32,880 bases of DNA from Lentibacillus saliphilus (GTDB taxonomy: Bacteria > Bacillota > Bacilli > Bacillales > Amphibacillaceae), in contig NZ_JABJXD010000012.1 of the NCBI RefSeq assembly GCF_019093865.1, positions 1 through 32,880 of the forward strand, written 5' to 3'. Below the pieces are notes generated by a model. That model made no database searches. It saw only the letters and a program-made list of their open reading frames with translations, and had not been told where the DNA came from. This document shows positions 24,571 to 32,847 of this stretch, piece after piece. Every line of letters starts with the position of its first letter. Positions within the stretch are counted from its first letter, which is position 1. Made by a program: the position numbers and the translations under genes.

Positions 24571-25377
24571 TTATATATTGTTTTGCTTGATGAAATTATA
24601 TACCATTTTACCAAAGATATGGGGAACTTCCACATGAATTGCATGTCCGACATCGTCAATCATCTCGAAATGGGAATTTGGCAAGTGCTCCACCATTGTT
24701 TGATTGATTTGAATAAACTTGTGATCGAGGGAACCGACCAAAAGTAAAACAGGACAAGTGACAGTAGATAGTTCTTGCCACAATGACGTCTGCGCACCTG
24801 TTCCCATCCCACGTAGAGAATGAGCAAGACCTATCTCCGTTTGCGATAACCGTTCCTCTCGAAGCGCAGTTTGAACCGATGAGATCAGTCTTTTTTGTGA
24901 AGCGAATAACGGAATGCCTTCCCAAAAGTCGACAAATGACTCAATACCTTCCGTTTCAATTCGTGTGGCCAGCTGTTCATCACGTTCTATACGATCCAAC
25001 CTTTCGGCCTGATGCTCAAGACCTGGTGATGCACTTTCCAATATAAGTGTTTCAATCATATCCGGATAAGCAACCGCATAAGACAGCGCTGTTCGCCCCC
25101 CCATTGAATAGCCGACAAGGTGAATCCTATCGAGCTGCAAATGTCGAAATAAACGATTTAAGTCCGTACAACATGCCGCCATCGTTTTCGGACCAGTGTT
25201 TGTCTTTCCATGACCCGGTAAATCGATCAAAACAACGTTATAACCGGATTGAACATAAGGTAGAATATGAGTCCATGTTTTTGTAGTGCCAGTAAATCCA
25301 TGCAACATGACGATTGTAGGTCCTTTATCACCATGTATGTCATACCAATATGCATCCTGTCCAATTTTAAAATACAT
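24571..25377 (-). CDS. menH: 2-Succinyl-6-hydroxy-2,4-cyclohexadiene-1-carboxylate synthase (alpha/beta hydrolase)
   Basis: Encodes a 268-residue alpha/beta hydrolase. LHGFTG near residue 25 forms the oxyanion region. The nucleophile serine lies in GYSMGG near residue 90. The acid is probably the Asp in GSLDHKF and the base the His in DDVGHAIHVE. In menaquinone synthesis MenH eliminates pyruvate from the MenD product to give SHCHC. It sits between menD (15-base gap) and menB, the standard place for menH (ytxM in B. subtilis), which makes this role more likely than a general esterase. The ribosome-binding site is weak (GTGGTGAG). Confidence 0.92.
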   Translation of the reverse strand: MYFKIGQDAYWYDIHGDKGPTIVMLHGFTGTTKTWTHILPYVQSGYNVVLIDLPGHGKTNTGPKTMAACCTDLNRLFRHLQLDRIHLVGYSMGGRTALSYAVAYPDMIETLILESASPGLEHQAERLDRIERDEQLATRIETEGIESFVDFWEGIPLFASQKRLISSVQTALREERLSQTEIGLAHSLRGMGTGAQTSLWQELSTVTCPVLLLVGSLDHKFIQINQTMVEHLPNSHFEMIDDVGHAIHVEVPHIFGKMVYNFIKQNNI

Positions 25378-25392
25378 GTCTACTCACCACGA

Positions 25393-27123
25393 TCATGTCT
25401 TGATGTCATCTGCAATATCCTGCCAAAGCTGTTTGTGCATCTGTGCATTATCTGCTCGATTTGTCTGTACTTCGACGATTGTTACACCCTTTTGCTCATA
25501 ACTATTTTTCAAGCTTTTGAGCAGATCAGCTTGATTGTCAACAAGGTCATAATTCAACTCATACAATGCTGCCGTATGTTTAAAATCTATATGAAGAGGT
25601 GTACCAAACAACGCCTCAAAATGTTTCGGTTCATTCGCTTGTGGCAAAAATGAAAATATACCACCACCGTTGTTGTTGATGACGAGTACCGTCATATTTA
25701 GCGGATAATGTTTCGCTGCAAGCAATCCATTCATATCATGGTAAAATGACAAATCTCCTAAAAGCAACGTAACATGCTGACCTGATGCAGCCGCCCCAAG
25801 TCCGCTTGAGAGCATGCCGTCAATGCCGTTTGCTCCTCTGTTTGCAAGAATATTGAGTTGTTTTGTATTGTTAATTAAAAATGTATCTAAATCCCTTACA
25901 GCCATACTGTTACCAACATAGACGGTTTCGTTTTCTGGCACCGCTTCAACCAACACGTTAACAGCATCACCTTCTGTTAACGTCTCTGAAGCCTTGCCAA
26001 TATGCGTAGAAGCCGTTTGTTGCATGTCCTGCCATTGTTGCAGCCAATCTGGTTCAGCGTTTTGACCGCTCGCTTTTTGTTTAAGTGTTTCACAGAGTAA
26101 CACTGGATCCGCATAAATAAATTGACTTGGTAGTCCAACGGGCTCTCTGTGGCCTTGGGCTTTTTCAACAACAAAATGAGCCGCTTCCGTTAATTCCTGA
26201 ATGTAAAATAAATACGACTTTGAAACTGGCATTGCTCCAAATCGGACAATTACGTCTGCTTGAAGTCTCTCACGAATCTCTCGGTCTTTTAGAAAAGCAT
26301 CGTACGTATCAATTATTACCGGACTTTGTTCACCAGTTGTACGCAGCTGTGATAAAGGGTCAGCAAGGATTGGCCAACCCCATTCAGATGCCAATCCAAT
26401 GATGGCATTTGCCAGCTTTTGATCTGGCTGTGGCCCACAAACGAACAGCCCTTTCTTACCAGATGCCCATAAATTGATGAGCGCATGAATATCAGCTTCC
26501 GATAAAACATTTTGTCCATCAAAAGCAAAACGTTGATTATCATGCTTTGGAGCAGAAGTCCATTTATCTTGTAAGGCAACATCAGGCATAAGCGGTTCTC
26601 TGAACGGAAAATTCAAATGAACGATACCAGCGGTTCCTTCTTGGGACATGTGCACCGCTCTTACAGCTTTATTCCTGACATAGTTGAGCATGCTCGGGGT
26701 TGCTTCTGGTAATGCCATGTCATGGAACCATTTGGCATAGTCACCATACATTTTTATTTGTTCAATTGCTTGAGGCGCGCCGACATCACGTAGCTCATGG
26801 GGCCGATCAGCTGTAAGGACAATGAGCGGCACTCTACTATAATGTGCTTCAACAATTGCTGGATAATAATTAGCAGCCGCAGTTCCTGATGTACAAATAA
26901 GCGCAACAGGACGCTTTGTCTGTTTAGCTAAACCTAGCGCAAAAAACGCTGCCGAACGTTCATCAACAATCACCCATTCTTTAATCGTAGGATGCTCAGC
27001 AAACAATACAGCAAGTGGTGTAGACCTTGATCCAGGCGATATAACAGCATCTGTTACACCACTTTGTGCCAGCCCTTCTATGAAATGTCCGACATATTTT
27101 GTTAAGTGTTCTGTATGTGTCAT
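25393..27123 (-). CDS. menD: 2-Succinyl-5-enolpyruvyl-6-hydroxy-3-cyclohexene-1-carboxylate synthase
   Basis: Thiamine-diphosphate enzyme that joins isochorismate and 2-oxoglutarate with loss of CO2. The 576 residues fit the family. The N-terminal TPP-type domain begins with VISPGSRSTPLA (about residues 24-35), with ICTSGTAAANYYPAIVEA after it and RPHELRDVGAPQAI near residue 110. The diphosphate/magnesium motif starts at GDLSF (about residue 455) and continues to INNNGGGIFSFLP. The start codon is 5 bases after the menF stop, and its GGAGG lies inside the end of menF, so the two are probably translationally coupled. Confidence 0.97.
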   Translation of the reverse strand: MTHTEHLTKYVGHFIEGLAQSGVTDAVISPGSRSTPLAVLFAEHPTIKEWVIVDERSAAFFALGLAKQTKRPVALICTSGTAAANYYPAIVEAHYSRVPLIVLTADRPHELRDVGAPQAIEQIKMYGDYAKWFHDMALPEATPSMLNYVRNKAVRAVHMSQEGTAGIVHLNFPFREPLMPDVALQDKWTSAPKHDNQRFAFDGQNVLSEADIHALINLWASGKKGLFVCGPQPDQKLANAIIGLASEWGWPILADPLSQLRTTGEQSPVIIDTYDAFLKDREIRERLQADVIVRFGAMPVSKSYLFYIQELTEAAHFVVEKAQGHREPVGLPSQFIYADPVLLCETLKQKASGQNAEPDWLQQWQDMQQTASTHIGKASETLTEGDAVNVLVEAVPENETVYVGNSMAVRDLDTFLINNTKQLNILANRGANGIDGMLSSGLGAAASGQHVTLLLGDLSFYHDMNGLLAAKHYPLNMTVLVINNNGGGIFSFLPQANEPKHFEALFGTPLHIDFKHTAALYELNYDLVDNQADLLKSLKNSYEQKGVTIVEVQTNRADNAQMHKQLWQDIADDIKT

Positions 27124-27128
27124 CGGTT

Positions 27129-28517
27129 TTAGCCTCCAAGTACATGTAGCATAGGCTTTAATTTAATGTTTGTTTCCTCATATTCTATTTCTGGATCAGA
27201 ATCTGCCACAATACCACAGCCAGCAAACAAGGACGCCTCATCTCCTTGAATCAATCCTGAACGGATCGCAACAGCAAATTCACCATTACCATAGCAATCT
27301 AACCATCCAACCGGCGCCCCGTACCAGCCGCGATCAAGCTGTTCATAGTCTCGAATAAAAGCTAAGGATACATCACGTGGCACCCCACCAAGCGCTGGTG
27401 TAGGATGCAACGCTTCTACTAATTCGAATAAGTCATGCCCCGAAGCGATAGTTGCAGACACAGGTGTATACAGATGCTGTAGGTTTTTAAGCTGATGCAC
27501 GTGTGGCACATCTGGTATGTCAACCTGCTCACAATACTGCTCCAAAGATTCACGAATCATTTGCACAACAAAATCATGCTCCGCTCTGTTCTTCTCGTCG
27601 TTTAACAGACGATCAGCTAACACCATATCTTCTTTATCTGTTTCTCCTCGCGGGGCAGTTCCAGCAAGGCACATCGAAAACACTTGCCCAGCATTTACTT
27701 TAACCAATTGTTCCGGCGTAGCACCTATAAAACAATCGTCGCCATAATGAAAGGCAAAGATATAACTGCTCGGCTGTGTCTCTATAAGCTGTTCGAGCAC
27801 AGCAGCGTGATCGACATCATTCGCAAATTTTAAACGAACTTCACGTGCCAGAACGATCTTTTCAGTATATCCACTCTTAATATTCTCTGTTGCTTGTCGA
27901 ACTGTATTCTTCCAAGCTTCAGGTGCGATTTCTCTATAGTCCGTCATTTCCACAAGGTCATCTTGCGGAAAAGGATCATTAAGTAATGCCACTTGCATGC
28001 TTTCAATATCGGCTACCATCTGTTGAATGTTATCATCTTCGCCAACAGCGAGCGTCGTTGTTAAATAAACCGTATCATTATGGTTAACGAGTACAAAGGT
28101 AGGGACAATAAATTTTTTGGTGTCAAATTCAGACCAAAGATCACTTGACGGCTTTTGTGCATCAAATGTCATCCCTCCTAGAACCATGAGTCCAGTTCCC
28201 TCGATGGCGTCATATGGATTATGAACGATGGCATGCTGTTGTAGGCTTTGCCACTCATGCTGCACGCTACTAGATTTATTCGAATCTTCTACTAAAACAT
28301 GAGCTTCTCCAGCACCTACAATTGTTGAATGGCGATCTGGTGTCATCCAGAACGCGCGCGACAACGCATGACGCCCAGCATTTCGGAATACATATAATGG
28401 CACAGCTGCACTCAACTGCTCTGTCATACTAACCAAATGCTTTTGTTTCGTCACCTTTGCTTGGTCAAAGCCTTTATTTAGTAAATATTGAAGATCAATT
28501 TTTTTCGTATCTATCAT
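27129..28517 (-). CDS. menF: Isochorismate synthase
   Basis: Chorismate-utilising enzyme that isomerises chorismate to isochorismate, the first committed step to menaquinone. The ATG at 28517 gives 462 residues and has GGAGG about 9 bases upstream; the in-frame ATG at 28532 overlaps that site. The C-terminal chorismate-binding domain carries EKIVLAREV, SYIFAFHYGDDCFIGATPEQLV, LAGTAPRG, HPTPALGGVPR, GWYGAPVGWLD and the terminal FAGCGIVADSDPEIEYEET, all typical of the family. An isochorismate synthase for siderophore production is an alternative in general, but the operon with menD, menH and menB makes MenF the clear choice. It diverges from menA. Confidence 0.96.
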   Translation of the reverse strand: MIDTKKIDLQYLLNKGFDQAKVTKQKHLVSMTEQLSAAVPLYVFRNAGRHALSRAFWMTPDRHSTIVGAGEAHVLVEDSNKSSSVQHEWQSLQQHAIVHNPYDAIEGTGLMVLGGMTFDAQKPSSDLWSEFDTKKFIVPTFVLVNHNDTVYLTTTLAVGEDDNIQQMVADIESMQVALLNDPFPQDDLVEMTDYREIAPEAWKNTVRQATENIKSGYTEKIVLAREVRLKFANDVDHAAVLEQLIETQPSSYIFAFHYGDDCFIGATPEQLVKVNAGQVFSMCLAGTAPRGETDKEDMVLADRLLNDEKNRAEHDFVVQMIRESLEQYCEQVDIPDVPHVHQLKNLQHLYTPVSATIASGHDLFELVEALHPTPALGGVPRDVSLAFIRDYEQLDRGWYGAPVGWLDCYGNGEFAVAIRSGLIQGDEASLFAGCGIVADSDPEIEYEETNIKLKPMLHVLGG

Positions 28518-28557
28518 GAATGTTTCCTCCATTATGAGTCAATCATGCCCATACCCT

Positions 28558-28586
28558 ATTCTATGCTTTCTTGATTGGTTTCTCAA
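28558..28586 (-). promoter_or_regulatory. menFDHB promoter
   Basis: TTGAGA (28581-28586) and TAGAAT (28558-28563) on the minus strand are exactly 17 bases apart, about 40 bases upstream of the menF start codon. Confidence 0.7.
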
Positions 28587-28633
28587 GGATTGAACGTTTT
28601 AATGTTACAACCTATGCAAAATGTGTTTTACCA

Positions 28634-28662
28634 TTGACACCCTATGAACTATTCCATAAACT
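28634..28662 (+). promoter_or_regulatory. menA promoter
   Basis: A perfect TTGACA (28634-28639) is followed after 17 bases by TAAACT (28657-28662). It lies about 35 bases before the menA start and runs opposite to the menF promoter. Confidence 0.6.
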
Positions 28663-28697
28663 TGATATGATATGAACGACAGGGGGAACTAAAATCA

Positions 28698-29630
28698 ATG
28701 AGTAATACAGATATACGCGAAGCTTTAAATGAAAAAAGCGGCTTTCAAGTTTGGTGGCGGTTATTACGGCCACATACATTAACAGCCTCTTTTGTGCCCG
28801 TGTTTATTGGCACCATGATGGCTTATTATGTAACAGGCTCTATTAATACGCTTTTATTTATGGCAATGCTGCTTGCATCTATGCTAATCCAATCAGCAAC
28901 GAACATGTTTAATGAGTATTATGATTATGTTAGAGGACTGGACACAGACCAATCTGTTGGTATTGGTGGCACAATTGTCCGTGATGGCATAGCGCCTAAA
29001 ACCGTACTCCATCTCGCACTCACTTTTTTTGGCATTGCTATATTACTTGGTCTTTATATTTGTATTCAAACGAGCTGGTGGATCGCACTTATAGGAGCCG
29101 TTAGTATGCTTATAGGCTACTTATACACGGGTGGACCTATCCCCATTGCATATACACCATTCGGAGAAGTGTTCGCCGGTTTTCTAATGGGAACGGTCAT
29201 TATTGGCATTAGCTATTTTATACAAACCGCTACAGTTACATCTGATGTTATATGGATTTCTGTTCCAATAGCGATTTTCATTGGCGCAATTCTACTTGCT
29301 AATAACATTAGAGACTTAGACGGCGACCAAGAAAATGGGCGTAAGACCGTTGCTATTCTTGTCGGCCGCAAAAAAGCGATTCAATTACTTGCATTTATGT
29401 TTATGACCGCTTATGGTCTAACTATTTTATACGTCATTCTCAATATGCTTCCAATCCTATCACTAATTGTCTTATTATCGGTAAAAAAAGCATTTAACGT
29501 CATTAAAAAGTTTCAAGGAAAAACGAACCCATTGGAAATGATGCCCGCAATGGTTGCAACAGGGCAAACAAACTCCTTATTTGGTCTATTGCTCGGACTA
29601 AGTCTTCTCATTAATGCAGTTATAAATTAA
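28698..29630 (+). CDS. menA: 1,4-Dihydroxy-2-naphthoate polyprenyltransferase
   Basis: UbiA-family integral membrane prenyltransferase of 310 residues that attaches the polyprenyl chain to 1,4-dihydroxy-2-naphthoate, giving demethylmenaquinone. It has eight to nine hydrophobic segments. The first diphosphate-binding motif is NMFNEYYDYVRGLDTD near residue 70; the second is NNIRDLDGDQENGRKT near residue 205. AGGGGG precedes the ATG. It is transcribed away from menF and is followed 18 bases later by a thioesterase gene, so the two probably form an operon that handles the late steps of the pathway. Confidence 0.96.
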   Translation: MSNTDIREALNEKSGFQVWWRLLRPHTLTASFVPVFIGTMMAYYVTGSINTLLFMAMLLASMLIQSATNMFNEYYDYVRGLDTDQSVGIGGTIVRDGIAPKTVLHLALTFFGIAILLGLYICIQTSWWIALIGAVSMLIGYLYTGGPIPIAYTPFGEVFAGFLMGTVIIGISYFIQTATVTSDVIWISVPIAIFIGAILLANNIRDLDGDQENGRKTVAILVGRKKAIQLLAFMFMTAYGLTILYVILNMLPILSLIVLLSVKKAFNVIKKFQGKTNPLEMMPAMVATGQTNSLFGLLLGLSLLINAVIN

Positions 29631-29648
29631 GGAAGGGATGTTGATTGG

Positions 29649-30041
29649 ATGAGTCTTGACAATACGTTGATGAAGTCATTAGGGATTGAGGTCGTTTCAT
29701 TAGATCGTAATTTAGTTGAATTGACGATGCCAGTTGATGATCGTACAAAACAACCAGCAGGGTATCTTCATGGCGGTGCAAGTGTAGCACTCGCAGAAAC
29801 CGCTGCGAGTGTAGGAGCATCCTTGCACGTAGATCTTGCGGACTATCTCGTATTCGGCATAGAAATTAATGCCAATCATATCAAAAGCAAACGAGAAGGA
29901 ATCGTTACAGCTAAAGCCGTGCCCGTCCACACTGGAAAGACGACTCAAGTGTGGGAGATTAAAATTACTGATGAAGACGAACAACTCATCTGTATATCCC
30001 GCTGTACCATAGGCGTCGTCCCCAAGAAAAACAAATCATAG
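29649..30041 (+). CDS. menI: Hotdog-fold thioesterase, probable 1,4-dihydroxy-2-naphthoyl-CoA hydrolase
   Basis: PaaI/YdiI-type hotdog thioesterase of 130 residues. GYLHGGASVALAETAAS (residues 39-54) includes the His-Gly-Gly pair and E50, equivalent to the catalytic glutamate of E. coli MenI (YdiI). GIEINANHIKSKREG and the final CISRCTIGVV match the family. In menaquinone synthesis this enzyme frees 1,4-dihydroxy-2-naphthoate from CoA, the step between MenB and MenA. Its place directly after menA strongly supports that role over a generic thioesterase. In B. subtilis the similar protein YuxO is encoded elsewhere. AAGGAAGGG lies somewhat far (about 11 bases) from the ATG. Confidence 0.85.
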   Translation: MSLDNTLMKSLGIEVVSLDRNLVELTMPVDDRTKQPAGYLHGGASVALAETAASVGASLHVDLADYLVFGIEINANHIKSKREGIVTAKAVPVHTGKTTQVWEIKITDEDEQLICISRCTIGVVPKKNKS

Positions 30042-30084
30042 TAGGAAAATATTCACATTATAACGTCCCGGCGTGAGCACAGTT

Positions 30085-30127
30085 AATGAAAATGGACTCC
30101 CAATTATAAAAGGAGTCCATTTTTATA
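30085..30127. terminator. Bidirectional terminator between menI and ribU
   Basis: A perfect 12-bp stem (30089-30100 with 30112-30123) with AAAA/TTTT ends works in both directions between the convergent genes. Confidence 0.9.
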
Positions 30128-30138
30128 TTAACAAAGAT

Positions 30139-30726
30139 TTATGCTGCAAAATTAGAACGTTCTTGTTCAATCCATTTATGCATTTTATTAAATAACGGTA
30201 TAAATAACACACCGACAATAATGCCTTTAATAACGTTGAACGGCAACACACCGATAACGACGATTTGTCTAACGACTTCCACCGATTTATATTCTTCAAT
30301 TCCCATAATAATGGCATAGAGCGGTAATAAAACGAAGTAATTAATAACACTCATACCAATTGCCATAACGATTGTACCGACCACTAAGCCCGATACAATA
30401 CTTTTCACATTTTTGTATTTGTGATACAACAGCGATACTGGAAGGACAAACATAATACCTGCTACGAAATTCGCAGCAACCCCTACCGGCTCACCAAATC
30501 CAAATAACAAATATAGCGCGTTTTTAATTGCTATTACAATAACACCAGCGATCGGTGAAAAAATAAAAGATGCAATTAAAGCTGGAACCTCACTAAAATC
30601 AACCTTTAAAAACGGCGGCAAAAATGGTAACGGGAAATTCAAAAACAATAATGCTAGAGAAATTGTCCCCATTAGTGCCAAAATAATCATTTTCAACAAC
30701 TTCGATGACTGCATATGACGCATCAT
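30139..30726 (-). CDS. ribU: Riboflavin ECF transporter S-component
   Basis: Encodes 195 residues with about six membrane helices. It is the substrate-binding subunit (RibU, formerly YpaA/FmnP) of an energy-coupling-factor importer for riboflavin. The segment PLPFLPPFLKVDFSEVPALIASFIFSPIAGV near the N-terminus and GFGEPVGVAANFVAG further on are typical of RibU. The shared EcfA, EcfA' and EcfT subunits are not here, as usual for group II ECF systems. The ATG at 30726 was chosen because GGAGGAGG lies 6 bases upstream; another ATG follows directly. The FMN riboswitch upstream confirms the flavin link and shuts the gene down when FMN is abundant. Confidence 0.95.
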   Translation of the reverse strand: MMRHMQSSKLLKMIILALMGTISLALLFLNFPLPFLPPFLKVDFSEVPALIASFIFSPIAGVIVIAIKNALYLLFGFGEPVGVAANFVAGIMFVLPVSLLYHKYKNVKSIVSGLVVGTIVMAIGMSVINYFVLLPLYAIIMGIEEYKSVEVVRQIVVIGVLPFNVIKGIIVGVLFIPLFNKMHKWIEQERSNFAA

Positions 30727-30802
30727 CAATCTCCTCCTCCATCTGGTTATCGATTCTTATCTTGATGAAGGATCAGTCCTCGTCCTGCGCATATTTTCCC
30801 CA

Positions 30803-30840
30803 TAATAAAACCCTAAAGCTTAAAAGGGCTTTAGGGTATA
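30803..30840 (-). terminator. Terminator of the ribU FMN riboswitch
   Basis: ACCCTAAAGC and GCTTTAGGGT (30810-30819 with 30828-30837) form a perfect 10-bp stem followed on the minus strand by TTTTATT. It lies between the aptamer and ribU and is the expression platform. Confidence 0.85.
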
Positions 30841-30891
30841 GGTATACACAGGAACACAGAGGTCCAAAAAATGGCACCACTGTTAAACTTG

Positions 30892-31033
30892 GTATCTTCT
30901 CCCATCCAGACTTTAACTGTCGGTTCCGGACTTGCACCGGATCAACCACTAGGCGTATGCCAAGCGGGTCACGGACTCGAGCTGTTTAAACAGCCCTTAC
31001 CGTCGGTCGGGAATTGCACCCTGCCCCGAAGAT
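30892..31033 (-). ncRNA. FMN (RFN) riboswitch aptamer of ribU
   Basis: On the minus strand the conserved RFN segments follow in order: TTCGGGGCAGGGTGCAATTC, CCGACGGTAAGG, GTCCGTGACCC, TGGTTGATCCGGTG, AAGTCCGGAACCGACAGT and TCTGGATGGGAGAAG. P1 is formed by TATCTTC and GAAGATA. This is an intact canonical aptamer. Confidence 0.98.
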
Positions 31034-31061
31034 AGAATCGATATTTGATTTTTCATGTCTT

Positions 31062-31090
31062 ATTATACATGGCAACACTTATTTTGAAAA
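31062..31090 (-). promoter_or_regulatory. ribU promoter
   Basis: TTTTCA (31085-31090) and a perfect TATAAT (31062-31067) on the minus strand are 17 bases apart, just upstream of the FMN aptamer. Confidence 0.6.
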
Positions 31091-31143
31091 GAGGTTTGCT
31101 TATATTTTAGTATGAGGTTAGACTTTATTTTTTCTTATCCTTA

Positions 31144-31182
31144 CAAAAAAATCCCGCACCTCTTTTGAACGGTACGGGATCT
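31144..31182 (-). terminator. Terminator of the M42 aminopeptidase gene
   Basis: ATCCCG-T-ACC pairs with GGT-G-CGGGAT (31171-31180 with 31151-31160, one G-T pair) and is followed on the minus strand by seven T residues. Confidence 0.88.
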
Positions 31183-31196
31183 ATTTCATATTCAAT

Positions 31197-32261
31197 TTAG
31201 TCATCTAGTGGATTAAGGCTTTCTTCTCCTGTCAAATGACTAATCATCTCAACGAGCAACATAATTTCTTCTTCAATATCTTTTAAGCTTGCCGTTTCCA
31301 CAGGTGAATGCATGTAACGCAGTGGCAAGGACACTAGTGATACTGGCACACCTTGACCAGTCAAACGCATTCGGTCTGCATCTGTACCCGTCATGCTCGG
31401 AGTAAGCTCATACTGCAGCTTCATATTGAGCTTTCTTGCTGTCCGTTCTAATAATTGATTGATTTTCCGATTAATTGGTGCTCCCTTTGCTAATACTGGA
31501 CCACCATCTAACTTAACATCACCATACTTGTTTTTATTAACACCTGGATAATCTGTCGCAAAGGTCACGTCACACGCAATGGCCATTGTTGGATTAATGC
31601 CAGCTGCCGCGAAATAGGCACCGCCCATATTTGTTTCTTCGTTAACAGTACTTGCCGCATACACCCCTACATTTAAGTCTTTTTCCGAGAGACGGCGAAG
31701 AACTTCTGCAACAATAAAGGCGCCTGTTCGATTGTCCAATCCCCTGCCAGAAACGTAGTGATCCTGCAATAATTCTGGCTCTGTTTTATAAACAGCCATA
31801 TCACCAATTTGGATGTGCTTCTCTGCTTCGTCTTTTGATTTATATCCACAATCAATAAATAAATCGTCTAAACCGAAATCATTTTTTAAACCGCCATGAT
31901 GTTGCGCATTAACACCTATTACACCAGTTACTGCGCCTGCAATGCTCAGTACCGTTACTTTCATACCGACAGCCGCTTTCGGGTTAATGCCGCCAACCTT
32001 ATCAAAATGCAAAAATCCATCCTCATCAATTCGGTTAATGACCAAAGCAATTTCATCACAATGGCCGGCTAATAATACTTTAAACGGTGCATCAGGGTTG
32101 AGGATTCCAATCGCATTACCTGCATGATCTGTCCGAATGTCATCTGCAAAGTTTTTGACATGCGCAATCCATTTTTTTTGAATCGCCATCTCTTGTCCCG
32201 ATGGTGATGGCGTATTCAGCATATCTAACAAAAAAGCATGTTCTTCTTTTTCAAAACCCAT
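31197..32261 (-). CDS. ytoP: M42 family metallo-aminopeptidase
   Basis: Encodes 354 residues of the M42 (glutamyl/deblocking aminopeptidase, tetrahedral TET-like) family; B. subtilis YtoP is the closest relative I recall. Dinuclear metal ligands are visible: H67 and D69 in AGHCDEI, the bridging Asp in GRGLDNRTG, the Glu pair in TVNEETNMGG, the Asp in ACDVTFATD and the His in RYMHSPVE. It should remove N-terminal residues from peptides in the cytoplasm. Some members carry the old label endoglucanase (CelM), which is not supported here. The ATG at 32261 has GGGAG 8 bases upstream; the in-frame ATG at 32276 overlaps that site. Monocistronic, with its own terminator. Confidence 0.93.
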   Translation of the reverse strand: MGFEKEEHAFLLDMLNTPSPSGQEMAIQKKWIAHVKNFADDIRTDHAGNAIGILNPDAPFKVLLAGHCDEIALVINRIDEDGFLHFDKVGGINPKAAVGMKVTVLSIAGAVTGVIGVNAQHHGGLKNDFGLDDLFIDCGYKSKDEAEKHIQIGDMAVYKTEPELLQDHYVSGRGLDNRTGAFIVAEVLRRLSEKDLNVGVYAASTVNEETNMGGAYFAAAGINPTMAIACDVTFATDYPGVNKNKYGDVKLDGGPVLAKGAPINRKINQLLERTARKLNMKLQYELTPSMTGTDADRMRLTGQGVPVSLVSLPLRYMHSPVETASLKDIEEEIMLLVEMISHLTGEESLNPLDD

Positions 32262-32276
32262 TAAACCATCTCCCAT

Positions 32277-32582
32277 TTCATCATCTACGAAAATACTATA
32301 CTATATTCATCATAAAAAGTCTTTACAGAGCACTTTTATTTACGAAAGGACCAATAACCCTTACACTCTGTATAAAACGTATTTATGCTTTTAAAGACTT
32401 GCGGTGCTTCGTCAAAGGAAATCCACACGTATGGTGTTGTCAAGATTAAATTTAACATAAGAAAATGATATCACTAAAAACCTAACGCACTTATCTAGGA
32501 ATATCTCAGAGTGCCAAAGTGATTGACAAATGATGCTGCAAGGTCATCCATTTATAAAAAAGACGCACATTTTGAGTTACCT
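32277..32582. other. Intergenic region without recognised gene
   Basis: About 300 AT-rich bases upstream of the M42 gene. Two overlapping TATAGT boxes at roughly 32297-32307 on the minus strand could be -10 elements for that gene, though no good -35 is placed before them. No RNA motif or open reading frame of note was seen. Confidence 0.4.
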
Positions 32583-32760
32583 GTAACGGAAGGCGGCGAC
32601 TCCTGCGGGAACAGCACGCGTCCGAAGACCCCGCAGAGGTTAAAAGGATGGAAGGTTAAAATCGCGACGACAATCGCCACACCTTCATGACCAACTTCCT
32701 GTTGGCCTGAGGCTGAGGCCGTGCCCGCGGAAAGCGTCCGCCTGCAGTGAAAGGTAACGG
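32583..32760. repeat. Bacillaceae GC-rich intergenic repeat, apparently interrupted
   Basis: The two ends match, from memory, a GC-rich element scattered in many Bacillaceae genomes. The left end runs GGCGGCGACTCCTGCGGGAA, CAGCACGCGTCCGAAGACC, CCGCAG (about 32593-32638). The right end runs GAGGCTGAGGCCGTGCCCGC, GGAAAGCGTCCGCC (about 32709-32743). GTAACGG occurs at both outer edges (32583-32589 and 32754-32760). Between the halves are about 70 AT-richer bases (32639-32708) that do not fit the element, so this copy looks interrupted or degenerate. GC content is visibly above its surroundings. No transposase is encoded. A conserved role is unknown. Confidence 0.6.
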
Positions 32761-32847
32761 CGTTATAACTTGTTGCATACTTATTTAGGTTCAGAATGAA
32801 TAGGCTTAAAATCAATGCCTATATATACTATACGAGGAGGAATGAAT

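Noticed and set aside
31197-32261. Endoglucanase (CelM) label for the M42 protein
   Set aside because: All M42 metal ligands are present and the family is a peptidase family; nothing indicates a cellulase.
32401-32460. TTGACAACACCAT on the minus strand, identical to the -35 region of the leuS promoter
   Set aside because: No -10 hexamer follows at 16-18 bases, so the shared 13-mer is probably chance.
32552-32815. An 87-residue leftward open frame across the GC-rich repeat
   Set aside because: It lies within the repetitive element, has no ribosome-binding site and its composition is that of translated repeat sequence.
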